Source: Prosthecochloris marina
Lineage (GTDB): Bacteria; Bacteroidota; Chlorobiia; Chlorobiales; Chlorobiaceae
Direction: 5' to 3'
NCBI RefSeq assembly: GCF_003182595.1
Contig: NZ_PDNZ01000007.1
Location: 1 to 64,000, forward strand
Length of the DNA: 64,000 nucleotides
A program made the translations under genes and the position numbers. Below are positions 7,970 to 16,295 of the stretch, in pieces. The notes under the pieces were generated by a model. It saw only the letters and a list, made by a program, of their open reading frames with translations. It had not been told where the DNA came from and did not search any database. Each line of letters opens with the position of its first letter. Position 1 is the stretch's first letter.

Positions 7970-8630
7970 CAGTTTCCTTCAATACAAGAGCACACCAACG
8001 AATAACTACCTCTGCAACTCCCAAGGCCCTATATACTCAATGAGTACGATTAGATCAAAAGTTCTTACTGCGAAGAGCACGCCGAGAAAGAACCCGATTT
8101 GTCGCAATACTCCATGAGTACGATTAGATCAAAAGGTACCTCTGGAAACGCTTGTCTGGCAAGGGCTCCCAGAGCACAATGGATGGCTCGTGTGAAAATC
8201 AGTGATGTCAAAGGACAAAGTGCTGAATGTACCGATTCTGTTCATCTGTATCTTACATAATTCGAACGAGTTATACAAGATGGAAGGCTTTTTTACCTGT
8301 ACGGATGGGCTTAACCCATTATTCTATAAGACAATACATCTATTTTACGTATTGTTTAGTCCAGCAAAAAATCGAGGCTTCCGTGTTTTTCTCTTAAGTG
8401 TAATTTTTAAAACCTCTTACCATAATCACCCGACCGAGTACACATCTTCCAAAACCCCCCGCAAAAGCAGATACCCTAACGGCGTCAGGTATATAATTGC
8501 CATCGTGCATGATTAAACAAAAAACATCTTTAATTAGCAGTAATTTGTGTAAATTATAAATAATAGTGGTATATTCATTTCCTTTTTCTACATTATAGTC
8601 TAACACTTTAATTCTAAATACTTTAATAAA
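7970..8630. other. Intergenic stretch with a pair of direct repeats
   Basis: About 660 bases with no gene I can support. It holds the 28-bp direct repeats at 8034-8135. Open frames between 8202 and 8606 have no recognisable protein features. The part after 8520 is AT-rich and probably carries the promoter of the gene at 8631. Confidence 0.5.
8034..8135. repeat. Two 28-bp direct repeats, 46 bases apart
   Basis: TACTCAATGAGTACGATTAG continuing to ATCAAAAG (8034-8061) recurs at 8108-8135 with one base changed (A to C at the seventh base). The first 13 bases of copy 1 form a perfect palindrome, TACTCA-A-TGAGTA. The 74-base period and internal dyad resemble a CRISPR unit pair, but no cas gene or third repeat is visible. 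Alternatives are a recombination site or regulator-binding sites. Confidence 0.6.
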
Positions 8631-9371
8631 ATGGATTACAGTGTTTTAGCCAGATCATATAACACCCTCGACTATCCCGAAAAGCTAAGAAACACGCTCG
8701 TAGCTTTTTATAAGGACACATCTTACTCATCATATGGAAAGTACGATCTTCATAGAAAGGTAAATGCCGATTTATTAAAACACTACCATGGAGAGGAAAT
8801 CCTCAAATACCGTTTAGCCAATTACTTTAGAAGCCTAAACTACACTGCAGCCTTTGAAGTCAAAACCACAAACTGCAGAGCTGATTTCTTAGCAATAAAT
8901 GGCCAAACTAAATGCTTCGAAATAAAATCAAAGATCGATACACTCAATAGGCTTGAAAAACAAATATATAACTACAAGGAGTTATTTGAATTCAACACTA
9001 TAGTCATTGATGAAAAACACTTAGAATCTGTAAAAAAACTAATTCCAGAATACTACGGAATCTGGACATTTAATGGCAAAAAAAGATATGAGCATATAAA
9101 AGCAACTATCAGCCCTTGCTTGAATCCTGAAAAACAAATTCAAATCCTGACAAAAAAAGAGCTTAAAAAATATTTTAAGCAGACATATATGCCAAGCATT
9201 TTATATTCGTTTTCTAATAATGAAATCAATAAACTATTTAAAGAAGCCCTTAAAGCAAGATATCATGTTAAATGGCAGTTCATTTTAAATAACTGGAATA
9301 GCATTCTACCAATAGACTTACAGTTTTTTTTCAATAAAAACATAGTACCAGATTTGATATATTCAAATTAA
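8631..9371 (+). CDS. sce7726-like protein, probable PD-(D/E)XK nuclease fold
   Basis: The protein has 246 residues. The core contains HYHGEEILKYRLANYF, then FEVKTTNCRADFLAINGQTK and CFEIKSKIDTLNRLEKQI. The Asp in RADF and the E-x-K in CFEIKSK match the metal-binding residues of the PD-(D/E)XK nuclease fold. The arrangement resembles sce7726 family proteins, which often neighbour sce7725/beta-family proteins. Here the neighbour is a beta-family gene on the opposite strand whose stop overlaps this one, so the two are convergent. The DNA is AT-richer than the core genes, as expected for acquired DNA. Confidence 0.65.
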   Translation: MDYSVLARSYNTLDYPEKLRNTLVAFYKDTSYSSYGKYDLHRKVNADLLKHYHGEEILKYRLANYFRSLNYTAAFEVKTTNCRADFLAINGQTKCFEIKSKIDTLNRLEKQIYNYKELFEFNTIVIDEKHLESVKKLIPEYYGIWTFNGKKRYEHIKATISPCLNPEKQIQILTKKELKKYFKQTYMPSILYSFSNNEINKLFKEALKARYHVKWQFILNNWNSILPIDLQFFFNKNIVPDLIYSN

Positions 9372-10447
9372 TCAAACACACCACATTCTATCTTTCTTTT
9401 CATACAGTATATATAGTGCTCCATTGATATTTTTTTAAATTTTGCCTGACTTCTACCGCTAACCAATCCCTCTTTTATCTTGAGCAATGTTTCCCAGCCT
9501 ATATTATTATCATCGATATATCCACGGTGATCACTCCTCATTCTTCTCACATATTCTGAGCTTAAAACATCAGGAACAATCGTGTTCTCAAACTCTGCGA
9601 GATTCTTTACCTTCCCTTTAAACCCTATATACTGATTATCTATTGGGTCATAGAGGATGAATCCTGGACTAATGGTCCCACCTGATGTCAAGTCATCTTT
9701 CTTGATTCCAACATAATCTCCAAGCGCATCAGCCTTAAAATCTCTTTTATATGTATCTAGCAGATTATTATCTGCATCATATATAATCTTTCCGTGGTTC
9801 AATGAAACATTTTGAATTCCGGTATTTATTGCACTTCTCAAAACTATTTTGATGCATTTGTCAAAATCTTCCCATAAACCCACAATTCGCTTTATTGCAG
9901 GACTGACATATGGAGGGATAACATCAAGATCCATTATCACATAATCTGTTTCCCTTACTAATTTCGATACTTCTTCCCAGTCCTCAACAAAGTGATTATA
10001 AAGCATACGAAAACAAATAGAATCAAAAGAAGAACTAAGTGCATCGAATTGAAACCTTAAAGAATCAGCCTCTCCAGTTCTATGCAGATATGAGGAAATA
10101 ACCGGAATAATCCGGTCACTTAAATCAGCAAGTGATAGAATAAATTTTGTTCTTTTTTCTTTATCGGCACAAAACTCACGACTAAAATTTAACACCTCTT
10201 TTTTCATTGAGGGACGCTCTTTGAGATAAACCGGCAAATCCACAAAAACTTTTTTAGCTCTTATCTCATCAATCAATGATCCGTATACAGCATTTGCCTT
10301 CTTTTGTGATTTATTCGAAGGCTTTCTATCATATTCTTTTATTATTTCTAATAATGGATAAATATGATCACCAAAATCAAAGCTTTTCAAGACAAGATTT
10401 TCTTGCTGACGAGAACGAAATGTCGGCATATACACTAAATCAGACAT
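9368..10447 (-). CDS. Beta family protein (T4 beta-like / sce7725-like)
   Basis: The protein has 359 residues. The N-terminus, YMPTFRSRQQENLVLKSF followed by IYPLLEIIKE, fits the opening strand-helix of the beta-protein family, where a Tyr-x-Pro and R-x-x-E segment precedes a PLLEI strand. Later segments (YVIMDLDVIPPYVS and YVGIKKDDLTSGGTISPGF) suit a barrel-like fold. The family occurs in phages and defence islands and its activity is unknown to me. Its start overlaps the stop of the cyclase-like gene by 8 bases, which implies translational coupling. Confidence 0.6.
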   Translation of the reverse strand: MSDLVYMPTFRSRQQENLVLKSFDFGDHIYPLLEIIKEYDRKPSNKSQKKANAVYGSLIDEIRAKKVFVDLPVYLKERPSMKKEVLNFSREFCADKEKRTKFILSLADLSDRIIPVISSYLHRTGEADSLRFQFDALSSSFDSICFRMLYNHFVEDWEEVSKLVRETDYVIMDLDVIPPYVSPAIKRIVGLWEDFDKCIKIVLRSAINTGIQNVSLNHGKIIYDADNNLLDTYKRDFKADALGDYVGIKKDDLTSGGTISPGFILYDPIDNQYIGFKGKVKNLAEFENTIVPDVLSSEYVRRMRSDHRGYIDDNNIGWETLLKIKEGLVSGRSQAKFKKISMEHYIYCMKRKIECGVFD

Positions 10448-11234
10448 GATAATTTATTCTTTTTTTTATTACAAAATCAAGAAACCCATGTTCAGATTCC
10501 GGATCAAAATCATTATCCAAAAACACCAGTGAATCAACATATAAATCTATAAAAATATTAAACTGATCGGCCAACCATTTATACTTTATGAAAACAGATT
10601 CAATTTTACTTTTCTTGATGCAATTAGAGATTGATGTATTATAGTCAATAAAAAAGCCCTCTTTATCTTTACGATTATTAGTCTGAAAAACGTAAAGAAA
10701 AACATTTAAATAATTAACTTCATAGCTATTTAAAATGAAGTATTTATCATAAAATTCATCAAATACTATCTCACCACCTTCATTATATCCTTGAAACTCT
10801 TCAATAAACCTTTCACTCATGACCACTCTCGGATATATGGCCTGATTTTCCATCTTATATGCGTTTTTTAATGGCACACCAATAGCAATAAATTCTTCAT
10901 TTATAAAAAGACCATAATCAATTCCTCCCCTCAAAAAATATCCTTTTTTCGCAAATCGATAAAATAATTCACAAACAACAATAAGTAAATCCCTTAAATC
11001 CGCAATATCATCACTAATTGTAGTTATACAGATGTTATCGGAAAACAAATAACACGCATACCTTTTAGGATCTAATGACTCAATAGCGCTCTTAAATACT
11101 CCTATAAATTCACTAGCTTTCTTCGAGACAAATCTATCGGATACTTCAGCCTCAAATTCATCCAATTTATCACTAAATCCGAGTACATCTAAAAAAGCAA
11201 CGGCTCTATATCCGTACACATGCTCTTTATCCAT
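10440..11234 (-). CDS. Class III nucleotide cyclase-fold protein
   Basis: The ATG at 11234 is preferred to a TTG four codons upstream. The 264-residue protein contains VAFLDVLGFSDKL, where class III cyclases carry the first metal-binding Asp, and LFSDNICITT, matching the second. RGGIDYGLF matches the glycine strand. GVPLKNAYKMENQA with PRVVMSE matches the segment holding the catalytic Asn and Arg. Here Asn is present, but the position four residues on is Met, with Lys one residue earlier, so activity is uncertain. Pycsar defence cyclases use this fold. The pairing with the downstream beta protein suggests a two-gene module; that function is inference. Confidence 0.6.
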   Translation of the reverse strand: MDKEHVYGYRAVAFLDVLGFSDKLDEFEAEVSDRFVSKKASEFIGVFKSAIESLDPKRYACYLFSDNICITTISDDIADLRDLLIVVCELFYRFAKKGYFLRGGIDYGLFINEEFIAIGVPLKNAYKMENQAIYPRVVMSERFIEEFQGYNEGGEIVFDEFYDKYFILNSYEVNYLNVFLYVFQTNNRKDKEGFFIDYNTSISNCIKKSKIESVFIKYKWLADQFNIFIDLYVDSLVFLDNDFDPESEHGFLDFVIKKRINYHV

Positions 11235-11483
11235 AAAATCTATCAATTATTAATGACGCAAATCAAAACAATCACAGATCATTGATTTTGCACACACGTA
11301 TCGTTGATCACTATAAGATTCATCTAAAAACAACATAGAGTAATCTACCCCACTGCAGGCGATCGAATTCCTCCTTATTTTAAAAGAAAGTGCTCCGTTA
11401 ATGAGAACGCATTACGTGAAAGATACGTAAAATTGCAACAAAGAAGAGAATATGAGGCAAGAAAATCCATTAAATCCTCACAT

Positions 11484-12719
11484 CTATGATTTCAACCCAT
11501 CCAGGTAATCCGCCCACGCCTGCATCATGCGGATGCGCTCATCGAGGTGTTTGGTAAGGTTATAAGCTGAACCGAGGCGATCCGGAACGTCATGGGCAAG
11601 CTGTGCCTCTATCGCATCAGGGCTGAATCCGAGTTTTTCATGCAGCAGTGTCCGAGCCGTTGCACGAAACCCATGAGCAGTAACCGTCTCACCACTCCAC
11701 CCCATTGTCCGCAATGCGCTATTCACCGTGTTGCCACTCATGACCCTCGAAGCCATCCTGCCGGGGAACACATATTTACCGTCACCGGTATACATATGTA
11801 GATCACGAAGAATCTCTACAGCCTGCCGTGCCAGAGGCACGACATGATCTCGCTTCAGTTTCATACGTGCCGCTGGAATACGCCACCTTGCACCGTCCAG
11901 ATCAACGTTTTGCCACTCGGCAGTACGTAACTCACCAGGACGAACAAAAAGCATCGGAGTCAACCGTAAAGCACACTTAGTAATATAAACTCCTGCATAT
12001 GCATCAATGTCTCGAAGTAACTGGCCAAGCTTATCAGGATCAAGTATTGCAGCCATATGTTTCGTCTCAGGCTTCCTGAGCGCCTTACTCAGCCCGGATG
12101 CCGGATTATTCAAAACCCCATCAACCCCGGATATAAGAGCAAACGAAAATATCTGCCCAATGATTGTCCTGATACGATGTGCGGTCTCATACGCTTGACG
12201 ATCCTCTACACGCCTTAAAGTATCGAGCACATCACGAGTTGTAATCTCAGCTATCAGCTTTTGTCCCAAAGCAGGCAATACGTCCCGCTCGATCCGTGAT
12301 AACACCGTCCGAGCATGGTTCTTACTCCATCCGGTCTCTGCGATCCTGTACCAATCCATTGCAATTTTACCGAACATCTCCCCCTGTGGATCAACAACCT
12401 TTTCCGCTTTCGCCTGTCGACGCATCTCCTGCGGATCAATCCCTTTCGCAATAAGCTCTTTGACCTCCTGCCTCTTTTGCCTTGCCTCTTCAAGACTCAC
12501 TGCCGGATAAGAGCCAAGCGACAACTTGCGGGCCTTGCCCCCGTATCGATATTTCAACCTCCACAACTTTGAACCCGGAAGCAGTTTACCATCTTTTCCG
12601 TACTTGATTGATCGCACATGTAAATAGAGGCCCCCACCATCGAAAAGGTTTTGCTCCTTCTCTGTTGGTTTGACCGTTTTCACCTTAACTGCTGTTAAAG
12701 GAATGACTTGTTTCGGCAT
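11484..12719 (-). CDS. P4-type tyrosine integrase
   Basis: The protein has 411 residues. An N-terminal DUF4102-like arm domain (LYLHVR, LSLGSYPAVSLEEARQKR) leads to a SAM-like core-binding domain and a catalytic domain from about residue 225. Visible catalytic residues are Arg in RPGELRTAEW, Lys in MKLKRDHVVPL, His-x-x-Arg in HGFRATARTLLHE, His in AQLAH and a Tyr in the SAYNLT segment. The gene points away from ssrA and starts about 200 bases from the tmRNA 3' end, the usual arrangement for elements integrated at that gene. It defines the right edge of the island. Confidence 0.92.
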   Translation of the reverse strand: MPKQVIPLTAVKVKTVKPTEKEQNLFDGGGLYLHVRSIKYGKDGKLLPGSKLWRLKYRYGGKARKLSLGSYPAVSLEEARQKRQEVKELIAKGIDPQEMRRQAKAEKVVDPQGEMFGKIAMDWYRIAETGWSKNHARTVLSRIERDVLPALGQKLIAEITTRDVLDTLRRVEDRQAYETAHRIRTIIGQIFSFALISGVDGVLNNPASGLSKALRKPETKHMAAILDPDKLGQLLRDIDAYAGVYITKCALRLTPMLFVRPGELRTAEWQNVDLDGARWRIPAARMKLKRDHVVPLARQAVEILRDLHMYTGDGKYVFPGRMASRVMSGNTVNSALRTMGWSGETVTAHGFRATARTLLHEKLGFSPDAIEAQLAHDVPDRLGSAYNLTKHLDERIRMMQAWADYLDGLKS

Positions 12720-12865
12720 GATATAGCATTGGTACCGATATAGGTACCCGTATAGGTACCGATATCCAGTTAAAAGATGCTTTTTGGCACTAAAGCACCC
12801 TCAATGGTACCGAAAAAGTCTGGATTATAAAACACTTAGAGAGACTATAACGGACGACAGAAAAG

Positions 12866-12893
12866 CAAAAAACCCTGATTTTACAGGGGTTTT
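12866..12893 (-). terminator. Terminator downstream of ssrA
   Basis: On the minus strand a CCCTG hairpin (AAAACCCCTGTAAAATCAGGG) is followed by six T. It lies about 35 bases past the tmRNA 3' end and fits as its terminator, though after island insertion it could belong to the integrated DNA. Confidence 0.65.
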
Positions 12894-12925
12894 GAGACTT
12901 TCTTGGATGATATCGGAAAGGGAAA

Positions 12926-12960
12926 TAGTGGAGATGGCGGGAATCGAACCCGCGTCCAGA
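12926..12960 (-). other. Probable attachment site at the ssrA 3' end
   Basis: The T-arm and acceptor sequence of tmRNA is a common target of P4-type integrases, and the integrase gene lies immediately beyond. A second copy of this stretch, expected at the far end of the element, was not found by eye between 1 and 12900, so the left boundary is either outside the window or decayed. Confidence 0.4.
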
Positions 12961-13329
12961 ACATTGCTTGAAACAGCCACCACACTCATCTTCGATGTTT
13001 AAGTATTCATGTTTCACGACTCCGTCGACAAAGTTCGAAACACTATTCCGGAAGAGTGTTCACCTGCTTTCCCGAAAAAAAAACAGATGAAGCTTACTTG
13101 CGCGAGCTATGGCTCAAGCGCGGGTTATGCCATTCGATAAGCTCAGAGTAAGCGCCTCCTTTATCGAATGATGGCTGATTGAATTAACTTTTGCTAATCA
13201 GGCAGCCATTGCATACGAATGATCGTCTGCATCTAATTGTTACATAGACTTCTTTAACGAGTCCATCCATGCTGAAACTCGGAGTGCAACCGGATCGCAC
13301 ACCTATCCTGTCAAAAGCCTGTCATCCCC
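12926..13329 (-). ncRNA. ssrA: Transfer-messenger RNA
   Basis: The 5' end GGGGATG (13329-13323) pairs with CATCTCC near the 3' end (12936-12930) to form a 7-bp acceptor stem. The T arm GCGGGTTCGATTCCCGC is intact. The tag reading frame gives ADDHSYAMAA and a stop, close to the green sulfur bacterial tag I recall. The three bases after the discriminator read CTA rather than CCA, so the terminal CCA would be added after transcription. The RNA rescues stalled ribosomes and tags their products for proteolysis. Confidence 0.96.
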
Positions 13330-13430
13330 GATAACAAAGAACAAAACACAAGCACGACCTTGTGTAGTATAAGGCATATATATAACTTTAATCAGAGAAG
13401 AACAACCGGAAACAAACAGTATTAAGTTCC

Positions 13431-13526
13431 ATGTTCAAAAAAAAGCTGAAAGCTACCAACGTTGTCATCTGGGGAATAGTTTCATACTTGTTGATAGTTA
13501 TTATTCTGATTGTTTTCGGAAATTGA
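13431..13526 (+). CDS. 31-residue single-pass membrane protein
   Basis: The ATG at 13431 opens a 31-codon frame with a positively charged start (MFKKKLKATN) followed by one hydrophobic segment (VVIWGIVSYLLIVIILIVFG), ending in TGA. The composition is what a genuine small inner-membrane protein would show, and the frame sits between ssrA and a decayed TPR gene. I do not recognise the family; conservation in related genomes would decide it. Confidence 0.45.
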   Translation: MFKKKLKATNVVIWGIVSYLLIVIILIVFGN

Positions 13527-13557
13527 TGGTGAACAAGGGTCAGGTAATCGCTTTACC

Positions 13558-13812
13558 TTATTGCTCTTGACAAGTTACTCTTCGTTCAGTGCTTTTGCTC
13601 ACGCTCCTGATTACCGGTTTCCAGCCACCCCCTGATGCCTGACGAAAAAGCGGTATCGTTGTAATACCATCAAACACGCTTCCCTGAAAAACAAGTGCCT
13701 CCGGAAAATTTAGCTTGATGGCAACTGCTCTCTCTAAACCTGCAAGTGCTTCTTCGCAATGTTGTAACCCATATAAGGCAATGCCAAGGTGGTAATAGGC
13801 TCTTTGAGCAAT
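13558..13812 (-). pseudogene. Remnant of a TPR protein gene
   Basis: An 84-codon open frame lacking a good start reads AYYHLGIALYGLQHCEEALA, then GLERAVAIKLNFPEALVF, a clear 34-residue TPR with its conserved small residues and Pro. After that the sequence loses TPR character until TAA at 13558. An in-frame TGA at 13813-13815 cuts it off from anything upstream. It looks like the end of a longer gene that was deleted. Confidence 0.5.
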
Positions 13813-13877
13813 TCATGCAGAACCTAAGTCTGTAGAAACTGCGTCCGAAACATTATCATAACTGATCAAAAAAACCA

Positions 13878-14441
13878 TCAGTTCATACCAGGCAGCTCCG
13901 GCGAATTAGCAGCATAGTGATAGTCGCCTCCTTTTGAACGCACGGTTCTTGCCCACATGCGTTCATACTCGCCGCTGAAGACAACATCTTTTTTTGCAGC
14001 CGTCGTATACCACGAGCCTTCTTCGAACTCGGCTTCGAGCTGACCGGAAGCCCAGCCTGCATAACCAAGGTAAAAACGAACTTCGAATGGTGAAACAACA
14101 CCCGAAGTCAACAGGTAACTTAGCTGCTCCTGTTCACCCCCCCAGAAAACTCCTGGAAAAACTTCATGGGAACCGTCAATCACATCCCCTCTGCTATGCA
14201 GATAATGAACTGTATCAACCTGTACAGGTCCGCCCATATGAAGCGGAACATCAACATCGTCAAAACCGGTGATAGCGTCACTTACCTTTATTTCCATAGG
14301 GCGGTTAAGAATAAAACCTAACGATCCCTGATCATTATGTTCACACATCAACAAAACAGTACGCTTGAAATTTGACTCGAGCATAACTGCCGAAGCCATA
14401 ACAAGATCACCTGCTGTAAGTTGTTCAAACTCGTTAACCAT
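13878..14441 (-). CDS. YqgE/AlgH family protein (UPF0301)
   Basis: The protein has 187 residues, the normal family length. The conserved core is visible: GDLVMASAVM near the start, RTVLLMCEHNDQGSLGFILN, LHMGGPVQ, and YAGWASGQLEAEF in the C-terminal half. The biochemical role of the family is not established. The gene starts 3 bases after the bcp stop, so the two form an operon. Confidence 0.92.
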   Translation of the reverse strand: MVNEFEQLTAGDLVMASAVMLESNFKRTVLLMCEHNDQGSLGFILNRPMEIKVSDAITGFDDVDVPLHMGGPVQVDTVHYLHSRGDVIDGSHEVFPGVFWGGEQEQLSYLLTSGVVSPFEVRFYLGYAGWASGQLEAEFEEGSWYTTAAKKDVVFSGEYERMWARTVRSKGGDYHYAANSPELPGMN

Positions 14442-14444
14442 GAT

Positions 14445-14915
14445 TTACCCGCTATTTTCAATATATTCTATCAACTCTTCTGCATGCTCTGCTGGCTTTA
14501 CCTTCGGCCAGACGTGTTCTATACGTCCGTTCTCTGCAATGAGGTAGGTAACCCGGTTCGTCCCCATATATTCCCGACCCATAAATTTTTTAAGTCCCCA
14601 AACACCATAATCCTGGACGATTTTTTTATCCTCATCCACCACCAGCCTAAAAGGCAGCTCATACTTGTCGACAAACTTTTTATGGCGCTTTTCACTATCT
14701 ATGCTGACACCGAGAACTTCTACACCTATCTGTTTAAATTTAGGGAAATTGTCTCGAAATGCACAAGCTTCTTTGGTGCACCCCGGAGTATCGTCTTTCG
14801 GGTAAAAGTAAAGAACAACTTTCTTGCCGATATAATCTTTGAGTCTAACTGTTTTTCCATCCTGATCAGTTGCCTCGAAAAGCGGCGCTTCCATACCCGG
14901 TTCAAGCAGTGCCAT
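14445..14915 (-). CDS. bcp: Thioredoxin-dependent peroxiredoxin, Bcp/PrxQ type
   Basis: The protein has 156 residues. The peroxidatic Cys46 lies in DDTPGCTKEAC with the resolving Cys51 five residues on, the atypical 2-Cys PrxQ arrangement. It reduces peroxides using thioredoxin in the cytoplasm, useful to an anaerobe exposed to oxygen. It is first in a two-gene operon with the YqgE gene. Confidence 0.95.
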   Translation of the reverse strand: MALLEPGMEAPLFEATDQDGKTVRLKDYIGKKVVLYFYPKDDTPGCTKEACAFRDNFPKFKQIGVEVLGVSIDSEKRHKKFVDKYELPFRLVVDEDKKIVQDYGVWGLKKFMGREYMGTNRVTYLIAENGRIEHVWPKVKPAEHAEELIEYIENSG

Positions 14916-15089
14916 AAAGATGAACTTTTATGATTATCTAGTTATTACTGTCTGATATGAATTAATTGTGCCAACAAAAAGTTTCTTTGCATGATGCAGC
15001 TTTCAGCCAAGATAAAAATCAGAAAACAGTTGACCTTTCAAGCTGTTGACATCTTGCTTCTATGAGAAACATTCTTCAATACTGATACT

Positions 15090-15602
15090 ATGAATACCTA
15101 TAATTATTGTCCCGTTTGCGGAAGCCCACTAAAAACTGCAGAAATAGAGTACCGGAAAAGAAAAATTTGCCCATCATGCTCCTGGATACATTACGAAAAT
15201 CCCCTTCCGGTAACGGTTGCCTATACAGAAAACTTGTCCGGTGAATTGCTGGTCGTCAGAAGAGCCCATGAGCCGGCATATAACGAATGGGCTTTGCCCG
15301 GCGGCTTTCTTGAATCCGGCGAAACACCTCAGGATGGTTGCTTGAGAGAGTTGCTTGAAGAGACCTCATTGTTCGGAAAAATAGACCGGTTGATCGGTGC
15401 ATACCATCGTGTGTCAAAAATGTACGGCTCCCTGCTTGTTATCGCATACAAAGTGATTGCAGCCGACGGGCTATTGCAGATTAACCATGAACTGTATGAA
15501 GCGGATTTTTTCCCCCATGAATGTATACCGCAAATTAACATCCCACTCCACCAGAAAATCATTGAAGATGCAAGAAACCATGAATACCAACCGCCTACTT
15601 GA
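15090..15602 (+). CDS. NUDIX hydrolase with N-terminal zinc ribbon
   Basis: The protein has 170 residues. CPVCGSPL and CPSC pairs at residues 7-10 and 28-31 form a small zinc ribbon. The NUDIX box follows as GGFLESGETPQDG and CLRELLEET (residues about 71-92), with the metal-binding Glu residues intact. This architecture occurs in pyrophosphohydrolases acting on nucleotide sugars or dinucleotides. The exact substrate cannot be read from the sequence. Confidence 0.88.
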   Translation: MNTYNYCPVCGSPLKTAEIEYRKRKICPSCSWIHYENPLPVTVAYTENLSGELLVVRRAHEPAYNEWALPGGFLESGETPQDGCLRELLEETSLFGKIDRLIGAYHRVSKMYGSLLVIAYKVIAADGLLQINHELYEADFFPHECIPQINIPLHQKIIEDARNHEYQPPT

Positions 15603-15764
15603 CGCAAGCATTTACTTTTAAGAGCAAAACAACCGTATCCTTATCATTGGTAAACCATATAACTAAACGTATACATTTTTCTTCATAATTGTTACGTTAT
15701 AGCAAACAACCATACAGCAAAACCACTTCCGACACCATAATTTTAAACTAAAAGGAGGCTTTGC

Positions 15765-16169
15765 ATGGCTAAAATTACGGATGTTGAGGGAATCGGAAAG
15801 GCTTTCGGTTCAAAACTCGAAAACGCCGGGGTTCCAAACCAGTCTGAACTATTAAAGCAAGGCTGTGATCGCAAAGGAAGAAAAGCACTTGCAGAAAAAA
15901 CAGGTATCGATGAACATAAGATTCTACAATGGGTAAACCGCGCCGACCTGTCAAGAGTGAAAGGGATCGGCTCGGAGTATTCAGACCTCCTCGAGGAAGC
16001 AGGTGTTGACACTGTTCCTGAACTTGCACAGCGTAATGCAGCAAATCTTCATGCAAAAATGGTCGAGGTCAATGAAGTGAAAAACCTTGTCAGGAAAATG
16101 CCCACCGAAAAACAGGTTTCAGACTGGGTTAGCCAAGCCAAAGAGCTGCCTCGAGTCATCAACTACTGA
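15765..16169 (+). CDS. DUF4332 helix-hairpin-helix protein
   Basis: The protein has 134 residues and a strong ribosome site (AAAGGAGG) 7 bases before the ATG. Two helix-hairpin-helix-like modules appear: ITDVEGIGKAFGSKLENAGV near the start and LSRVKGIGSEYSDLLEEAGV from about residue 62. This matches DUF4332, a family thought to bind nucleic acid; the role is unknown. It is a single-gene unit followed by a hairpin at 16191-16221. Confidence 0.85.
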   Translation: MAKITDVEGIGKAFGSKLENAGVPNQSELLKQGCDRKGRKALAEKTGIDEHKILQWVNRADLSRVKGIGSEYSDLLEEAGVDTVPELAQRNAANLHAKMVEVNEVKNLVRKMPTEKQVSDWVSQAKELPRVINY

Positions 16170-16190
16170 CACCTTCGCTGGCTTACATAC

Positions 16191-16221
16191 GGGCGAGTCC
16201 CCGAAAAAGACGGGACCGCCC
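16191..16221. terminator. Hairpin between convergent genes
   Basis: GGGCGaGTCCC pairs with GGGACCGCCC across an A-rich loop, with one bulged base. It lies after the DUF4332 gene and before the stop of the convergent MscS gene. No T run follows, so termination would be weak or factor-assisted. Confidence 0.4.
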
Positions 16222-16295
16222 TTACAGCTCAGGCTATTTTACAATGCTTCTGCTGAATAACAATCAAAAGGACAACTTCGTTGATACAGAGGCAT

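Noticed and set aside
8034..8135. A functional CRISPR array
   Set aside because: Only two repeats, no cas genes in the window, and a 46-base interval; kept as an unexplained repeat pair.
8202..8606. Two opposing ORFs in the gap before the sce7726 gene
   Set aside because: Low complexity, no motif, and they contradict each other in the same region.
1..12900. Second copy of the ssrA 3' end marking the left edge of the island
   Set aside because: I looked for the acceptor/T-arm sequence by eye and did not find it in this interval.
12784..13002. Plus-strand ORF containing MAGIEPASRT
   Set aside because: This is the well-known false protein read antisense through the T arm of tRNA or tmRNA; it lies on the ssrA 3' end.
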